Part shown: positions 17,464 through 27,003 of the stretch, one piece after another
How the letters are laid out: every line of letters starts with the position of its first letter
How positions within the stretch are numbered: position 1 is the first letter of the stretch
Source of the DNA: an uncultured Roseobacter sp.
GTDB lineage: Bacteria; Pseudomonadota; Alphaproteobacteria; Rhodobacterales; Rhodobacteraceae
Length of the DNA stretch: 64,000 nucleotides
Direction of reading: 5' to 3'
NCBI GenBank assembly: GCA_947501635.1
Contig: CANMWT010000003.1
Span: 1 to 64,000, forward strand
Notes under the pieces: model-generated
Database searches by the model: none
Told to the model about the DNA's origin: nothing
Seen by the model: only the letters and a program-made list of their open reading frames with translations
Program-made: the position numbers and the translations under genes

Positions 17464-19126
17464 CTGCATCCTCCATCTGCTGATCACCACCACCGCAGGC
17501 CTTTACTGCGGCACCATTCGGCATTTTGAAATCTGCAGACCGTTCCAGCGCACGCGCCTTGCCCTGTTTGCGAACCGCTTCGCGACGCTCTGCTGCACGG
17601 GCTGCACGATCAGCGGCAGCTTCCCAGTCTTCCAGTTGTGCCTCGGCGAGTGTTCGTGTCTCGTCAAAATCAAAATGCACCTTGTCTTTTGTCTGCGGGC
17701 CCCAGTAGCCCGCTTTGCCCAAATCATAAAACGTTCTGCTGACACCGGCCTTGAGAAAAGCCTTAAGACAGCCCAAGAGATAGCGCCGGCGATAGCCTGT
17801 CCCGCGCCATGGATAATGAAAGAGCGCTTTGCGCATATAGAAGCGACGGTAATTCTTCATCACCCCGTCAAGCAATTCGCCACGGGTCAGCGCCTCTGGT
17901 TTCATGATCGGTGTAACAAAGTTATATTTCGAGAAATCAAAGATTTCGACCTGGTCTTTCAACTCCTGAAAGAGCGGCGTGAACGGCCAGGGCGTATACA
18001 TTGACCAGTTCGCCAGATCCGGTTGCCAGTCCCACGCCATCTGGAAAGTCTCTTCCAGCGTCTCTTTGGTCTCATTGTCGAGCCCGACAATAAACTGGGC
18101 CTCGGTAAAGATATCCGCTTCTTTCAAAAGACGGATCGCTTCCTTGTTTTCCTCGACCTTGGTTTCCTTATTGAAGAGATCCAGTTTCAACTGCGCCGCC
18201 GCCTCTGTTCCCAAAGACACATGCACCAACCCGGCTTTGCGGTAAAACTTCAACAGGTCCTTGTCGCGGTAGATGTCGGTGACACGGGTGTTGATGCCCC
18301 ACTGTACCTTCTCAGGCAGGCCGCGCTTGATAAGCTCCTCGCAGAATTGGATGAACTTCTTGCGGTTAATGGTGGGTTCCTCATCTGCTAGGATGAAAAA
18401 GCCGACGTCATGTTCGTTCACCAGTTTTTCGATCTCATCCACAACTTTCAAAGGATCGCGCACGCGGTAGTCGCGCCAGAATTTCCATTGCGAACAGAAC
18501 GAACAGGTAAACGGGCATCCCCGCGCCATATTGGGGATCGCCACCTTTTTGTTGAGAGGGATGTAGATGTATTTGTCCCACTCCAACAGCGACCAGTCAG
18601 GATCGATCCCGTCAAGGTCCTTGACGGTGGAAGCGGCCTGTGTCGCCACGATTTTCTTATCATCTCGAAAGGCAAGACCTTTGATGCTGTGCCGCGCGTC
18701 GGGCCAGCGTTTTTCTGCCACGGCGTTCATCAGGTCGACGATGATCTCTTCGCCTTCGCCGCGCACGATCACATCGACCCACGGCGCTTCGGACAGGACC
18801 TGCTTGTACATGAAAGTCGCGTGGACACCGCCCAGTACACGCAAGGCATCGGGGGCGACGTCTTTGGCGATCTCCAACACCCGCTCTGCCACATAGATGG
18901 AGGGCGTAATGGCAGTGCAGCCCACAACGTCCGGTTTGAGGTCGCGCAACTTCTCTGCCAAGGTGTCATCTGCCAGATCGTTGGTCATCGCATCGATGAA
19001 GTGTACATCGTCATAGCCTGCCCGCTTCAAAGCGCCTGCAAGATAAGCGACCCACGCGGGCGGCCAGTTACCTGCAATTTCCGCTCCGCCTGAGTGATAA
19101 TTCGGGTGGATGAATACGATACGCAT
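17456..19126 (-). CDS. bchE: Anaerobic Mg-protoporphyrin IX monomethyl ester cyclase (B12-binding radical SAM)
   Basis: This enzyme closes ring E of bacteriochlorophyll in an oxygen-independent reaction, using a 4Fe-4S cluster, SAM and cobalamin. Residues 1 to about 150 form the B12-binding domain ([20 protein letters not shown] at the start). The radical SAM motif CPFTCSFC gives Cys204, Cys208 and Cys211. The C-terminal tail is Ala/Glu/Arg-rich, as in purple-bacterial BchE. ATG 19126 (MRIVFIHP) is preferred to ATG 19153 because of family N-termini and GGGG at -9. It heads the bchE-bchJ unit, and the upstream region carries PpsR/CrtJ and FNR-type sites, consistent with expression at low oxygen. 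Confidence 0.95.
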   Translation of the reverse strand: MRIVFIHPNYHSGGAEIAGNWPPAWVAYLAGALKRAGYDDVHFIDAMTNDLADDTLAEKLRDLKPDVVGCTAITPSIYVAERVLEIAKDVAPDALRVLGGVHATFMYKQVLSEAPWVDVIVRGEGEEIIVDLMNAVAEKRWPDARHSIKGLAFRDDKKIVATQAASTVKDLDGIDPDWSLLEWDKYIYIPLNKKVAIPNMARGCPFTCSFCSQWKFWRDYRVRDPLKVVDEIEKLVNEHDVGFFILADEEPTINRKKFIQFCEELIKRGLPEKVQWGINTRVTDIYRDKDLLKFYRKAGLVHVSLGTEAAAQLKLDLFNKETKVEENKEAIRLLKEADIFTEAQFIVGLDNETKETLEETFQMAWDWQPDLANWSMYTPWPFTPLFQELKDQVEIFDFSKYNFVTPIMKPEALTRGELLDGVMKNYRRFYMRKALFHYPWRGTGYRRRYLLGCLKAFLKAGVSRTFYDLGKAGYWGPQTKDKVHFDFDETRTLAEAQLEDWEAAADRAARAAERREAVRKQGKARALERSADFKMPNGAAVKACGGGDQQMEDADA

Positions 19127-19143
19127 AGGAACCCCATCTGTTG

Positions 19144-19161
19144 TGTATCGCAATTCTTACA
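19144..19161. promoter_or_regulatory. PpsR/CrtJ-type box 1 upstream of bchE
   Basis: TGTATCGCAATTCTTACA fits the TGT-N12-ACA consensus of the redox- and light-responsive repressor PpsR/CrtJ. It is 18 bases upstream of the bchE ATG and seven bases from box 2, a spacing like the tandem boxes of purple-bacterial bch promoters. It would overlap the -10 region or transcript start predicted from the FNR site. Confidence 0.6.
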
Positions 19162-19168
19162 TCTCAAG

Positions 19169-19186
19169 TGTCAACTTACCTTGACA
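19169..19186. promoter_or_regulatory. PpsR/CrtJ-type box 2 upstream of bchE
   Basis: TGTCAACTTACCTTGACA is TGT-N12-ACA with perfect TGTCA/TGACA arms, a very good PpsR/CrtJ match. It is next to box 1 and overlaps the FNR-type palindrome by six bases, so repressor and activator would compete. Confidence 0.7.
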
Positions 19187-19194
19187 TATGTCAA
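19181..19194. promoter_or_regulatory. FNR/FnrL-type palindrome upstream of bchE
   Basis: TTGACATATGTCAA is a perfect 14-base palindrome of the form TTGAC-N4-GTCAA, as bound by FnrL/CRP-family regulators. Its centre is about 62 bases upstream of the bchE ATG; if it sits at -41.5, transcription would start near 19146. Anaerobic activation of bchE by FnrL is known in Rhodobacter. Confidence 0.65.
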
Positions 19195-19281
19195 CCTAAG
19201 CCCGTCCTGCGCATTCCCGTTTGCCATCGACGCACGGCTGCCCTAAGGCTCGCAAAGGCCTTCGAACCAGTCGAGGTAGAA

Positions 19282-19911
19282 ATGATCGACACCGCCTTTT
19301 TGATAACTGCTTTTGTCACGATGTTTGTCGTGATCGACCCGATCGGGCTGGCGCCGCTGTTTGTGGCCCTGACCCAAGGCATGTCAGATGCCGCGCGCCG
19401 TCGCATTGCCGTGAGGGCAACGCTGATTGCCGTGGTGATCCTTCTGGCATTTGCAGCTTTCGGAGAGGCATTGCTGAGCTTTATCGGCATATCGATGCCG
19501 GCTTTTCGTGTTGCCGGCGGTGTTCTGCTTTTTCTGACTGCCTTGGATATGCTGTTCGAACGGCGCACGAAGCGGCGCGAGGATCAATCGGAAGAGGATG
19601 AAACCGACGATCCTTCAGTGTTTCCGCTGGCGATACCGCTTATAGCCGGTCCCGGTGCGATTGCCTCGGTGATCCTGCTGATGGGCCAGCGCCCGGGCTG
19701 GGAAGGCGCGGCCATGGTATTGGGTGCAACCGGTCTGGTGATGGTGATCGTGACCGCACTCTTCATGGTGGCAGGCACGCTTGAGCGCGCGCTTGGCAAG
19801 ACGGGCGTCACCGTTGTCACCCGCCTTCTTGGCATGCTGTTGGCTGCTTTGTCCGTGCAGTTTGTGCTGGACGGCCTTGCGGCTTTCGGATTTGGCCCCG
19901 GTGCAAGCTGA
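19282..19911 (+). CDS. MarC/UPF0056 family membrane protein
   Basis: A 209-residue inner-membrane protein with about six hydrophobic segments. The N-terminal block MFVVIDPIGLAPLFVALTQG is the MarC-family signature; the loop near residue 100 is strongly acidic (QSEEDETDD) and the third membrane pair starts PLIAGPGAIASVILLMG, also typical. ATG 19282 follows GAGGTAG; the longer frame to 19141 would run through the bchE control boxes and has no family support. The family was once linked to multiple antibiotic resistance, but that role is not supported and the substrate is unknown. It diverges from bchE. Confidence 0.88.
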   Translation: MIDTAFLITAFVTMFVVIDPIGLAPLFVALTQGMSDAARRRIAVRATLIAVVILLAFAAFGEALLSFIGISMPAFRVAGGVLLFLTALDMLFERRTKRREDQSEEDETDDPSVFPLAIPLIAGPGAIASVILLMGQRPGWEGAAMVLGATGLVMVIVTALFMVAGTLERALGKTGVTVVTRLLGMLLAALSVQFVLDGLAAFGFGPGAS

Positions 19912-19964
19912 CATTTCCGCACGCCACCCTATATAAAGATCAGCACAAATGTAGGAACACCGGC

Positions 19965-20546
19965 TTGGACAGTTTTGACACGGGGCGGCTGATTTATCTG
20001 GTCCTTCTGGGCTTAATGGTCATCGGCTGGTTCGTCACACAGGGAAAAACCAACTGGAACAAGACGCTGCAACAGGCGGCGGCTTGGGCGTTGATCTTTG
20101 GTGGAGCGATTGCCGCCTATGGGCTTTGGGGCGACATCGCACAGACGGTCAGGCCCCAGCAGACGGTTTTTGCCGAAGAAAACAAGATTGTCGTCCCGCG
20201 CAGCGCGAATGGCCACTACTACCTCGACGCGGAAGTGAACGGTGCGCGTATCTCCTTTGTGCTGGATACAGGGGCCACCTCTGTGGTTCTGACCAAGACA
20301 GATGCCGCGCTTGCGGGGCTCGATGTGGACGGCTTGACCTATTACAGCCGCGCCATGACTGCCAACGGAGAAGTACGCACCGCGCCGGTGCGACTGGACA
20401 GCATCGCGCTGGGGCCGGTGACCGACACGGATGTGCCAGCTGTGGTGAACGAAGGTGATATGTCAAATTCCCTCATGGGGATGACCTATTTACAGCGCTG
20501 GGGCACGATCCAGATCACCGGGAACGAGCTCACTCTGATCCGCTAG
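19965..20546 (+). CDS. Membrane-anchored retropepsin-like aspartic protease
   Basis: A 193-residue protein starting at TTG 19965, eight bases after TAGGAAC; no ATG suits better. Two N-terminal membrane helices (IYLVLLGLMVIGWFV and WALIFGGAIAAYGLWG) precede a single retropepsin-type domain with the active site FVLDTGATSVVLT near residue 102. One-domain proteases of this kind must dimerise. The family (clan AA, TIGR02281-like) is widespread in alphaproteobacteria and its substrates are mostly unknown. It follows the MarC gene by 53 bases in the same direction. Confidence 0.8.
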   Translation: MDSFDTGRLIYLVLLGLMVIGWFVTQGKTNWNKTLQQAAAWALIFGGAIAAYGLWGDIAQTVRPQQTVFAEENKIVVPRSANGHYYLDAEVNGARISFVLDTGATSVVLTKTDAALAGLDVDGLTYYSRAMTANGEVRTAPVRLDSIALGPVTDTDVPAVVNEGDMSNSLMGMTYLQRWGTIQITGNELTLIR

Positions 20547-20568
20547 ACGCCAAAGCTTGCGCACCGTC

Positions 20569-21033
20569 CTAACCCATGGTTTCTGCTTTTTTCTGCCAGT
20601 TACCACTTTCCTCAGACCAATACACTGCATGCATGCCGGCGGTCTTCATCGCCTGCCATTGTGCGCGGGCCGTTTGCAGGGCATCTTCGGCATTTCCGTC
20701 GAAAAGCACACAGGTTCTCTCCAGAGAGGCGACCTCTTCCGGTGCGACCTCGGCGCCATCAACAGTCATCAGGCAGGTTGCTCCATTGGTCAGATCAGCC
20801 CCGCAGGTCAGCAACACGGGCTGAGCGTGGTCATGCGCGCCGCCCGCCAAACCGTGGGGCAAGAAGCTGTCTTCCGCGCCGAGCCATAGCTTTTCGTCCA
20901 ACCATGCCAGCCGCTCAACCGAGGTGCCGCGCACGCTCACACGCCACCCGGCCTGCTGGGCCTTGGCCAGCAGCATCGCCAGCGTGTCTTCGACGGGCCG
21001 CCGCGTCAGATGGTAAAACATGGCCTTGCCCAC
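20569..21033 (-). CDS. holC: DNA polymerase III subunit chi
   Basis: A 154-residue protein starting GKAMFYHLTRRPVEDTLAML, the typical start of alphaproteobacterial HolC. Chi is a clamp-loader accessory that contacts single-strand binding protein. The body has GWRVSVRGTS, LWLGAEDSFLPHG and the C-terminal alpha/beta segment ERTCVLFDGNAEDALQTARA. GTG 21033 is taken, six bases after the pepA stop; ATG 21021 is the alternative. It is cotranscribed with pepA, a pairing also seen in many proteobacteria. Confidence 0.9.
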   Translation of the reverse strand: MGKAMFYHLTRRPVEDTLAMLLAKAQQAGWRVSVRGTSVERLAWLDEKLWLGAEDSFLPHGLAGGAHDHAQPVLLTCGADLTNGATCLMTVDGAEVAPEEVASLERTCVLFDGNAEDALQTARAQWQAMKTAGMHAVYWSEESGNWQKKAETMG

Positions 21034-21039
21034 GGGCGG

Positions 21040-22512
21040 CTACTCCGTTTCGTAGGCATCCGCCACAAGCCGGTCGAGCGCGCGCACGCCCCAACCTGTC
21101 GCGCCCTTGGGCGCAAGTGGGGTGTCAGTTTTGACCGACGCCACGCCGGCGATGTCCAGATGGATCCATGGAACGCCGTCTTTCACAAACCGTTGAAGGA
21201 ACTGCGCCGCGGTCACCGAACCGGCCGGTCGGCCCCCGATGTTCTTCATATCCGCGATGGGCGATTTCAACATGTCATCATAGGCCTGTCCCAGCGGCAT
21301 GCGCCATGCCCCCTCACCTTCGGCTTCAGCCGCCTTGAGAAAGGCGCGGCACAGGTCGTCATCGTTCGAAAACACACCTGCATTTTCGTGGCCCAGACCG
21401 ATAATAATCGCACCGGTCAGCGTTGCCAGATCAATCATCGCCGCCGGCTTGAAGCGTTCCTGCGTGTACCACATCGCGTCACACAACACCAAACGGCCTT
21501 CGGCATCGGTGTTGAGGATTTCGACCGTATCGCCCTTCATCGAAGTGACGACATCGCCTGGCCGTATTGCTGTGCCCGACGGCATGTTTTCGACAAGACC
21601 GACGATGCCGACCACATTGGCCTTGGCCTTGCGCAACGCCAGCGTGCGCATCACACCCGCGACCGTACCCGCACCGCCCATATCCATCGTCATGTCTTCC
21701 ATACCGGCCGCAGGTTTAAGGCTGATGCCGCCGGTATCAAACACAACTCCCTTGCCCACCAGTGCCAAGGGTGCCGCCCCTTCAGCGCCGCCATTCCACT
21801 GCATCACAACAACCTTGGACGGGCTGTCAGAGCCCTGTCCGACAGCCAGCAATGTGCGCATGCCCAGCTTGGCAAGCTCGTCTTCGTCCAACACTTCCAC
21901 CTGCAGGCCAAGTGCTTCCATCTCGACAAGGCGCTCGGCGAAAGCTGTGGTTGTCAGGATATTGGCAGGCTCGTTGACCAGATCGCGCGTAAAGAACGTG
22001 CCTTCTGCCAAAGCAAGACGTGGCGCGGCGGCCTGAGACACCGCATCTGGTGCGTTGCACATCACTGTGATCGCGCCCTGCCGTTCCTCTGCCGCTGTTT
22101 TGTGGTCCTGAAACTGGTAGTCACGCAGCACAACGCCAAGCGTGATATCCGCGGCCCATTTTGAATTGCCAAGCGCAAGCAACACATCCGATTTACCGCG
22201 TTGTTTTCCGATTATGGCGCCCGCCGCGCGCGCTTTGTGCACGTCAGAACGTCGCGGCACGCACAAGACATCGACCGCCACCGCAGCCATCCCCGCGGGA
22301 TAGGCCAGACTGAAAACTGTACCCGCTTTCAGCCCTTCTTCAACCTTCGCCTCAACCGCACGTTTCAGCGCGCCTTTTGTAAGGCGGTTCACCCGTCTGC
22401 CTGCCCCGTCCAGCTGCCCCTCATCGCCTATCACAATCGCCACGCGCCCCGACTGGTCGCCAAGTAAATCTATATCGGTTTCAACAAAGGAGACGGAGGT
22501 GGGCGTGGTCAT
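21040..22512 (-). CDS. pepA: Leucyl aminopeptidase (M17)
   Basis: A 490-residue cytosolic dimetal aminopeptidase that removes N-terminal residues from peptides. The C-terminal catalytic domain has the metal- and substrate-binding lysine in VGKGVVFDTGG and the cytosol aminopeptidase signature NTDAEGRLVL. The N-terminal third is the variable macro-like domain. ATG 22512 has AAGAAGG upstream. It is the first gene of pepA-holC and diverges from lptF, leaving about 140 bases for two promoters. In some bacteria PepA also binds DNA; nothing here bears on that. Confidence 0.96.
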   Translation of the reverse strand: MTTPTSVSFVETDIDLLGDQSGRVAIVIGDEGQLDGAGRRVNRLTKGALKRAVEAKVEEGLKAGTVFSLAYPAGMAAVAVDVLCVPRRSDVHKARAAGAIIGKQRGKSDVLLALGNSKWAADITLGVVLRDYQFQDHKTAAEERQGAITVMCNAPDAVSQAAAPRLALAEGTFFTRDLVNEPANILTTTAFAERLVEMEALGLQVEVLDEDELAKLGMRTLLAVGQGSDSPSKVVVMQWNGGAEGAAPLALVGKGVVFDTGGISLKPAAGMEDMTMDMGGAGTVAGVMRTLALRKAKANVVGIVGLVENMPSGTAIRPGDVVTSMKGDTVEILNTDAEGRLVLCDAMWYTQERFKPAAMIDLATLTGAIIIGLGHENAGVFSNDDDLCRAFLKAAEAEGEGAWRMPLGQAYDDMLKSPIADMKNIGGRPAGSVTAAQFLQRFVKDGVPWIHLDIAGVASVKTDTPLAPKGATGWGVRALDRLVADAYETE

Positions 22513-22654
22513 AGCAGGAGCCTTCTTGAGGTTTCATCTGCGTAGGACGTAGCGCGCCTGACACACAAAGACCAGATAGCAGTTTTCCAAAGGCGAAGAT
22601 TGGTCTACTCTGTCAAAAAAGCAAAAAGCAGAAACGGACAAAGAGGGAATCGAA

Positions 22655-23782
22655 GTGGTACGCATCGACAGATATATGCTGTCGCAGCTTCTCGTGCTTT
22701 TCGGGTTCTTTGCGCTTGTTCTGGTCACAGTGCTGTGGATCAACCGCGGCGTCTCCTTGTTCGAGCAACTCATAAGTGACGGGCAATCGGCTTTGGTGTT
22801 TCTGGAATTCACCGCCCTGGGACTGCCCAAGCTGATAACGACTGTACTGCCGATCGCCACCTTTGCCGCCACGGTCTATGTCACCAATCGCATGAACAAT
22901 GAAAGCGAGCTGACAGTGATGCAAGCCACCGGCACCGGCCCGTTCAGGCTGGCACGGCCGGTTTTGCTTTTCGGGGCGATCGTGTTCGTCATGGCGTCAT
23001 CGTTGCACCATGTGCTACTGCCCATGTCACAAGAGCAGTTAGGCTACCGGCAAAGCGAAATCACCCAGAACGCCACGGCCCGCCTGCTGACAGAGGGGCG
23101 TTTTCTGCATCCCTCCAAGGGGGTTACCTTCTACACGCGCGAGATCGACGATGAAGGTGTGTTGCGTGACGTCTTTCTGTCGGATCGCCGTCGCGCGGAC
23201 GAAGGTGTCATCTATACCGCCGCACGCGCCTACCTGATCCGCAACGAAGACACCACGTCTCTTATCATGTTGGACGGTATGGCGCAGCGGATCGATACCG
23301 CTACATCGCGCCTGTCGACGGCGAATTACAGAGATTTTTCGTTCGACATTTCCGCGCTTGTGCAAAGTGATGCGACACGGCGACTGGACCCCGATCGCAT
23401 GACCACATGGGAGCTGATGCAGCCGTGGGATGACCTTGTCGCGCAAACCGGGCGGAGCAAGGGCAGTATCGTGCAAAGCTTCCATGCGCGCTTTGCTGAT
23501 CCGTTGTTTTGCGTGGTTGCCGCGCTGATTGGCTTTGCCACACTGCTTGTCGGTGGTTATTCCCGTTTTGGTGTATGGCGCGAAGTTGGCATCGCCTTTG
23601 GCGTTCTGGTCGCCATTGACGGGGTGCGCAGCACCTTGCAAAGCCCGGTCCGTAAAGACCCTGACCTATGGCCCCTGCTGTACCTGCCGACGGCCGGCAG
23701 CGCGCTGCTTGTGGTCCTTATGCTATGGATCGCGGCCAAACCCCGTGGCGCATTCTTGCGGTTTGCGAGGCGCACAGCATGA
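22655..23782 (+). CDS. lptF: LPS export permease LptF
   Basis: A 375-residue inner-membrane subunit of the LptB2FG transporter that extracts lipopolysaccharide for transport to the outer membrane. N- and C-terminal membrane bundles flank a periplasmic beta-jellyroll domain (about residues 125-265). GTG 22655 follows AGAGGGA. It heads the run lptF-lptG-lptD-surA-pdxA-rsmA and overlaps lptG by four bases (ATGA). The ATPase LptB and LptA/C are not in this window. Confidence 0.93.
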   Translation: MVRIDRYMLSQLLVLFGFFALVLVTVLWINRGVSLFEQLISDGQSALVFLEFTALGLPKLITTVLPIATFAATVYVTNRMNNESELTVMQATGTGPFRLARPVLLFGAIVFVMASSLHHVLLPMSQEQLGYRQSEITQNATARLLTEGRFLHPSKGVTFYTREIDDEGVLRDVFLSDRRRADEGVIYTAARAYLIRNEDTTSLIMLDGMAQRIDTATSRLSTANYRDFSFDISALVQSDATRRLDPDRMTTWELMQPWDDLVAQTGRSKGSIVQSFHARFADPLFCVVAALIGFATLLVGGYSRFGVWREVGIAFGVLVAIDGVRSTLQSPVRKDPDLWPLLYLPTAGSALLVVLMLWIAAKPRGAFLRFARRTA

Positions 23783-24876
23783 CACTGCACCTCTATTTCG
23801 CACGTCGCTTTGCCATGTGGCTCGGAGTTTGTTTTATCGGTCTCTTTGCGCTTATCGCTCTTGTCGATCTGGTCGATCAGACACGGCGCTTTGCGGACAG
23901 AGGCGTCAATGCGGGTGGGATCTTCGAGTTGGTTCTGCTGAATGCCCCGCAAGCTGTAAATCAGGTGCTGCCGCTGATCGTGCTGTTGTCGACGGTGGCG
24001 TTTTTCATCAATCTGGCACGCACCTCCGAGTTGATTGCGACACGGGCTGCCGGGCGCTCGGCACTGGGCGCTTTGGTCGCGCCAGTCGTGGTCGTTCTGA
24101 TGCTCGGAACATTCGCGACGACAATGCTTAATCCCATCGTCGCGGCGACTTCCAAGAAATACAACGAACTGGCGCAAAGCTACCGGTCGGGCGGGGTGTC
24201 CACGCTGTCAATCTCGACGGAAGGGCTATGGCTGCGACAGGCCACGGAAGACGGGCAGATGGTCATTCGCGCCTACCGCTCCAATCCTGACGCTTCGGTG
24301 CTCTTTGATGTGACATTCATGGCCTATGACGCCGAAGGTGCCCCCGTGCGCCGGTTGCATGCCGACAGTGCGGAATTGCGCGAGCTGGAATGGTATCTGC
24401 GCAACGTCAAGGACTGGCCCCTGGCACGCGGCACCAATTCCGAGGCAAATTCCAGCACGCATAGTGAACTTATCATTCCGTCGACGCTCACCATCGAACG
24501 CATCCGTGAAAGCTTTGGCCACCCCAGCACCGTGTCCATCTGGGAGTTGCCCGACTTTATCGAACAACTTGATCAGGCGGGCTTTTCATCGCGACAGCAT
24601 CAGGTCTGGATGCAATCCGAGGTCGCCCGTCCGGTGTTTCTGGTCTCCATGGTATTGATCGCCGCGGCCTTTACCATGCGCCACACCCGATTTGGCGGAA
24701 CCGGTATCGCTGTATTGACCGCGGTGCTGCTTGGGTTTGCCCTGTATTTTGCCCGCAGCTTCGCTTTGATTTTAGGAGAGAACGGCCAACTTCCCGTTCT
24801 TCTGGCGGCCTGGGCCCCGCCGGTAGCATCTGTCTTGCTTGCCTTCGGACCACTCTTGCATGCGGAGGACGGCTGA
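23779..24876 (+). CDS. lptG: LPS export permease LptG
   Basis: A 365-residue partner of LptF with the same layout: three N-terminal membrane helices (MWLGVCFIGLFALIALVDLV first), a periplasmic jellyroll and three C-terminal helices. The start is ATG 23779 inside the lptF stop; a longer frame from 23668 overlaps lptF and has no support. The stop overlaps the lptD start (TGATG), implying coupled translation of the export and outer-membrane insertion parts. Confidence 0.94.
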   Translation: MTLHLYFARRFAMWLGVCFIGLFALIALVDLVDQTRRFADRGVNAGGIFELVLLNAPQAVNQVLPLIVLLSTVAFFINLARTSELIATRAAGRSALGALVAPVVVVLMLGTFATTMLNPIVAATSKKYNELAQSYRSGGVSTLSISTEGLWLRQATEDGQMVIRAYRSNPDASVLFDVTFMAYDAEGAPVRRLHADSAELRELEWYLRNVKDWPLARGTNSEANSSTHSELIIPSTLTIERIRESFGHPSTVSIWELPDFIEQLDQAGFSSRQHQVWMQSEVARPVFLVSMVLIAAAFTMRHTRFGGTGIAVLTAVLLGFALYFARSFALILGENGQLPVLLAAWAPPVASVLLAFGPLLHAEDG

Positions 24877-26996
24877 TGCTGCGGGCCTTCTTCTTGATCC
24901 TCGCATTGCTGTTGCCAGCTGGCCTTCAGGCGCAGGAAGCACCGCAAGAGCGCCCTGCAGTCTTGGTCGCCGACGAGGTTTTTGTAACTGCGGAGCGCGA
25001 GCTGGTGGCGCGCGGAAACGTCGAGGCATTTCAGGGATCGGTGCGCATTCAGGCGCAGGAAATCCGCTACGACCGGGTGTCGGGCGAACTCACGGTCACA
25101 GGTCCCATTACGCTTGCTGACGGCAGTGACATTACGGTGCTTGCCAGTGCTGCAGAACTGTCGCCCTCCTTGCAGGCCGGGTTGCTGACCGGAGCGAGAA
25201 TTGTCATCGACCAGCAATTGCAACTGGCCGCCGCCCAGATGCAGCGCGTGGATGAACGCTACAACCAGATGTACAAAACGGCGGTTACATCCTGCAACGT
25301 CTGCGAAGACGGCAAACCGCCACTTTGGCAGATACGCGCCCGCCGCATTATCCACGACAAAGAGGAAAGGCAGCTCTACTTCGATCAGGCGCAACTGCGT
25401 GTAAGGGATGTGCCCATCCTTTACGTGCCGCGCCTGCGCCTGCCCGACCCCACGGTCGAACGCATCACCGGTTTCCTGATCCCGTCTTTTCGCAGCACCT
25501 CCGAGCTGGGCTTCGGGATCAAGGTGCCCTACTTTATCGCCCTGCGCGAAGACCGCGACCTGACCGTAACACCCTATGTTTCAAGCCGCACAAACACGAT
25601 CGAATTACGCTACAGGCAAGCCTATGTGAACGGCGCGATCGAGTTCAATTCGGCCATCAGCCGAGACGACGAAAGACCGGGTGAGACGCGCAGCTACCTT
25701 TTCGGAGACGGGTCATTCGCTCTGCGCAACGATATCAAGCTTGAATTCGATATAGAGATCACATCTGACGACGATTACCTTCAAGACTATGGCTACTCTG
25801 GGAAAGACCGTCTGGACAGCCAACTTCTTGTCAGCCGGGCAAAACGTGACGAATTCGCGGCCGGCAGCCTCATCAACTATCAATCGCTGCGCGACAACGA
25901 GCAAAATTCGACCATCCCGACGATCATAGGCGACGTATTCTACCAGCGCCGCTTTTTTCCATCCGGTGTGCCGGGTGAATTGCGGCTGACAGCAAATGCA
26001 CATAACCACATTCGCTACTCGGACCGCGATGTAGACGGTCGCGACGTGCAGCGCTTGAACACGCAGGCAAAGTGGCTTTACGGCTTTGGGCTACCCGGAG
26101 GCCTGCGTGCGGAAACCCAGCTGGGCCTTAACGGTGACATCTTTAACATCACCCAAGACAGCACAACCAATCAGAACCAAAGCCAGATCACCCCGTTCAC
26201 GACGGTCGCACTGCGCTACCCGATGACCCGCGTGGATCAGACAGGAGCGACGCAGTTTCTAGAGCCTATCGGGCAACTGGCATGGACCGGTGCCTCTCAG
26301 CTGGACATTCCCAACGAAGAAAGCACGCTGGTAGATTTTGACGGCGGCAACCTTCTGGCCTTGTCGAGGTTTCCTGCACCGGATCGGCAAGAGCGCGGTG
26401 CCGTCAGCGCCGTTGGCATCAACTGGTCGCGGTTTTCTCCGACGGGCGCGGAACACGCCCTGACATTCGGTCAGGTCTATCGAAAAGACGAGGACAAGAA
26501 TTTCACACAGTCTTCCGGCCTTGACGGCATGCGGTCGGATTTTCTGGTGGCCGGTCAAATCAAAACCGATGGCGGTCTTGCTGTCACCGCGCGCACCCTG
26601 TTCGATGAAAGCTTTAACTTTACCAAGGCAGAGATACTGGGAGGGTTCTCGCATCGCCGCGGGACGCTGTCGGGCAGTTACCTGTGGCTTGTCAAGGATC
26701 CGGCAGAAAGCCGGTTCATCGACACCTCCGAGGTGTATCTTGACGGATCTTTCGCGATTGCCGGCGCGTGGCGCGCGAATGCTGACTGGCGCTACGATCT
26801 GATCGAAGACCGCGCGTCCAGAGCAGGCTTCAGCTTGATCTACGAGAACGAATGCGTTGAGGTCGATTTCTCGGTCCGCCGGCGCTATACCTCGTCAACA
26901 AGCCTTGAGCCCTCCACCAGTTTGGGCTTAACCATTGGACTGCGCGGGTTCTCGGCGCGTCGCGGAACCGAAACCTATTCCAGAACATGCGGGTAG
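24876..26996 (+). CDS. lptD: LPS-assembly outer-membrane protein LptD
   Basis: A 706-residue outer-membrane beta-barrel that inserts lipopolysaccharide into the outer leaflet. A signal peptide (MLRAFFLILALLLPAGLQAQ) is followed by an N-terminal OstA-type jellyroll (about 30-130, VFVTAERELVARGNVEAFQG) and a large barrel domain with many aromatic-ended strands. Cysteine CNVC near residue 140 and a final Cys before the end could form the interdomain disulfide. Length is usual for alphaproteobacteria. Confidence 0.95.
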   Translation: MLRAFFLILALLLPAGLQAQEAPQERPAVLVADEVFVTAERELVARGNVEAFQGSVRIQAQEIRYDRVSGELTVTGPITLADGSDITVLASAAELSPSLQAGLLTGARIVIDQQLQLAAAQMQRVDERYNQMYKTAVTSCNVCEDGKPPLWQIRARRIIHDKEERQLYFDQAQLRVRDVPILYVPRLRLPDPTVERITGFLIPSFRSTSELGFGIKVPYFIALREDRDLTVTPYVSSRTNTIELRYRQAYVNGAIEFNSAISRDDERPGETRSYLFGDGSFALRNDIKLEFDIEITSDDDYLQDYGYSGKDRLDSQLLVSRAKRDEFAAGSLINYQSLRDNEQNSTIPTIIGDVFYQRRFFPSGVPGELRLTANAHNHIRYSDRDVDGRDVQRLNTQAKWLYGFGLPGGLRAETQLGLNGDIFNITQDSTTNQNQSQITPFTTVALRYPMTRVDQTGATQFLEPIGQLAWTGASQLDIPNEESTLVDFDGGNLLALSRFPAPDRQERGAVSAVGINWSRFSPTGAEHALTFGQVYRKDEDKNFTQSSGLDGMRSDFLVAGQIKTDGGLAVTARTLFDESFNFTKAEILGGFSHRRGTLSGSYLWLVKDPAESRFIDTSEVYLDGSFAIAGAWRANADWRYDLIEDRASRAGFSLIYENECVEVDFSVRRRYTSSTSLEPSTSLGLTIGLRGFSARRGTETYSRTCG

Positions 26997-27003
26997 TACT
27001 TAA

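Noticed and set aside
18410-19093. Rightward open frames opposite bchE
   Set aside because: Shadows of bchE; the minus-strand frame carries the radical SAM and B12 motifs.
21010-22164. Long rightward open frame (384 codons) opposite pepA
   Set aside because: Antisense shadow of pepA in a GC-rich genome; the pepA strand carries all family motifs.
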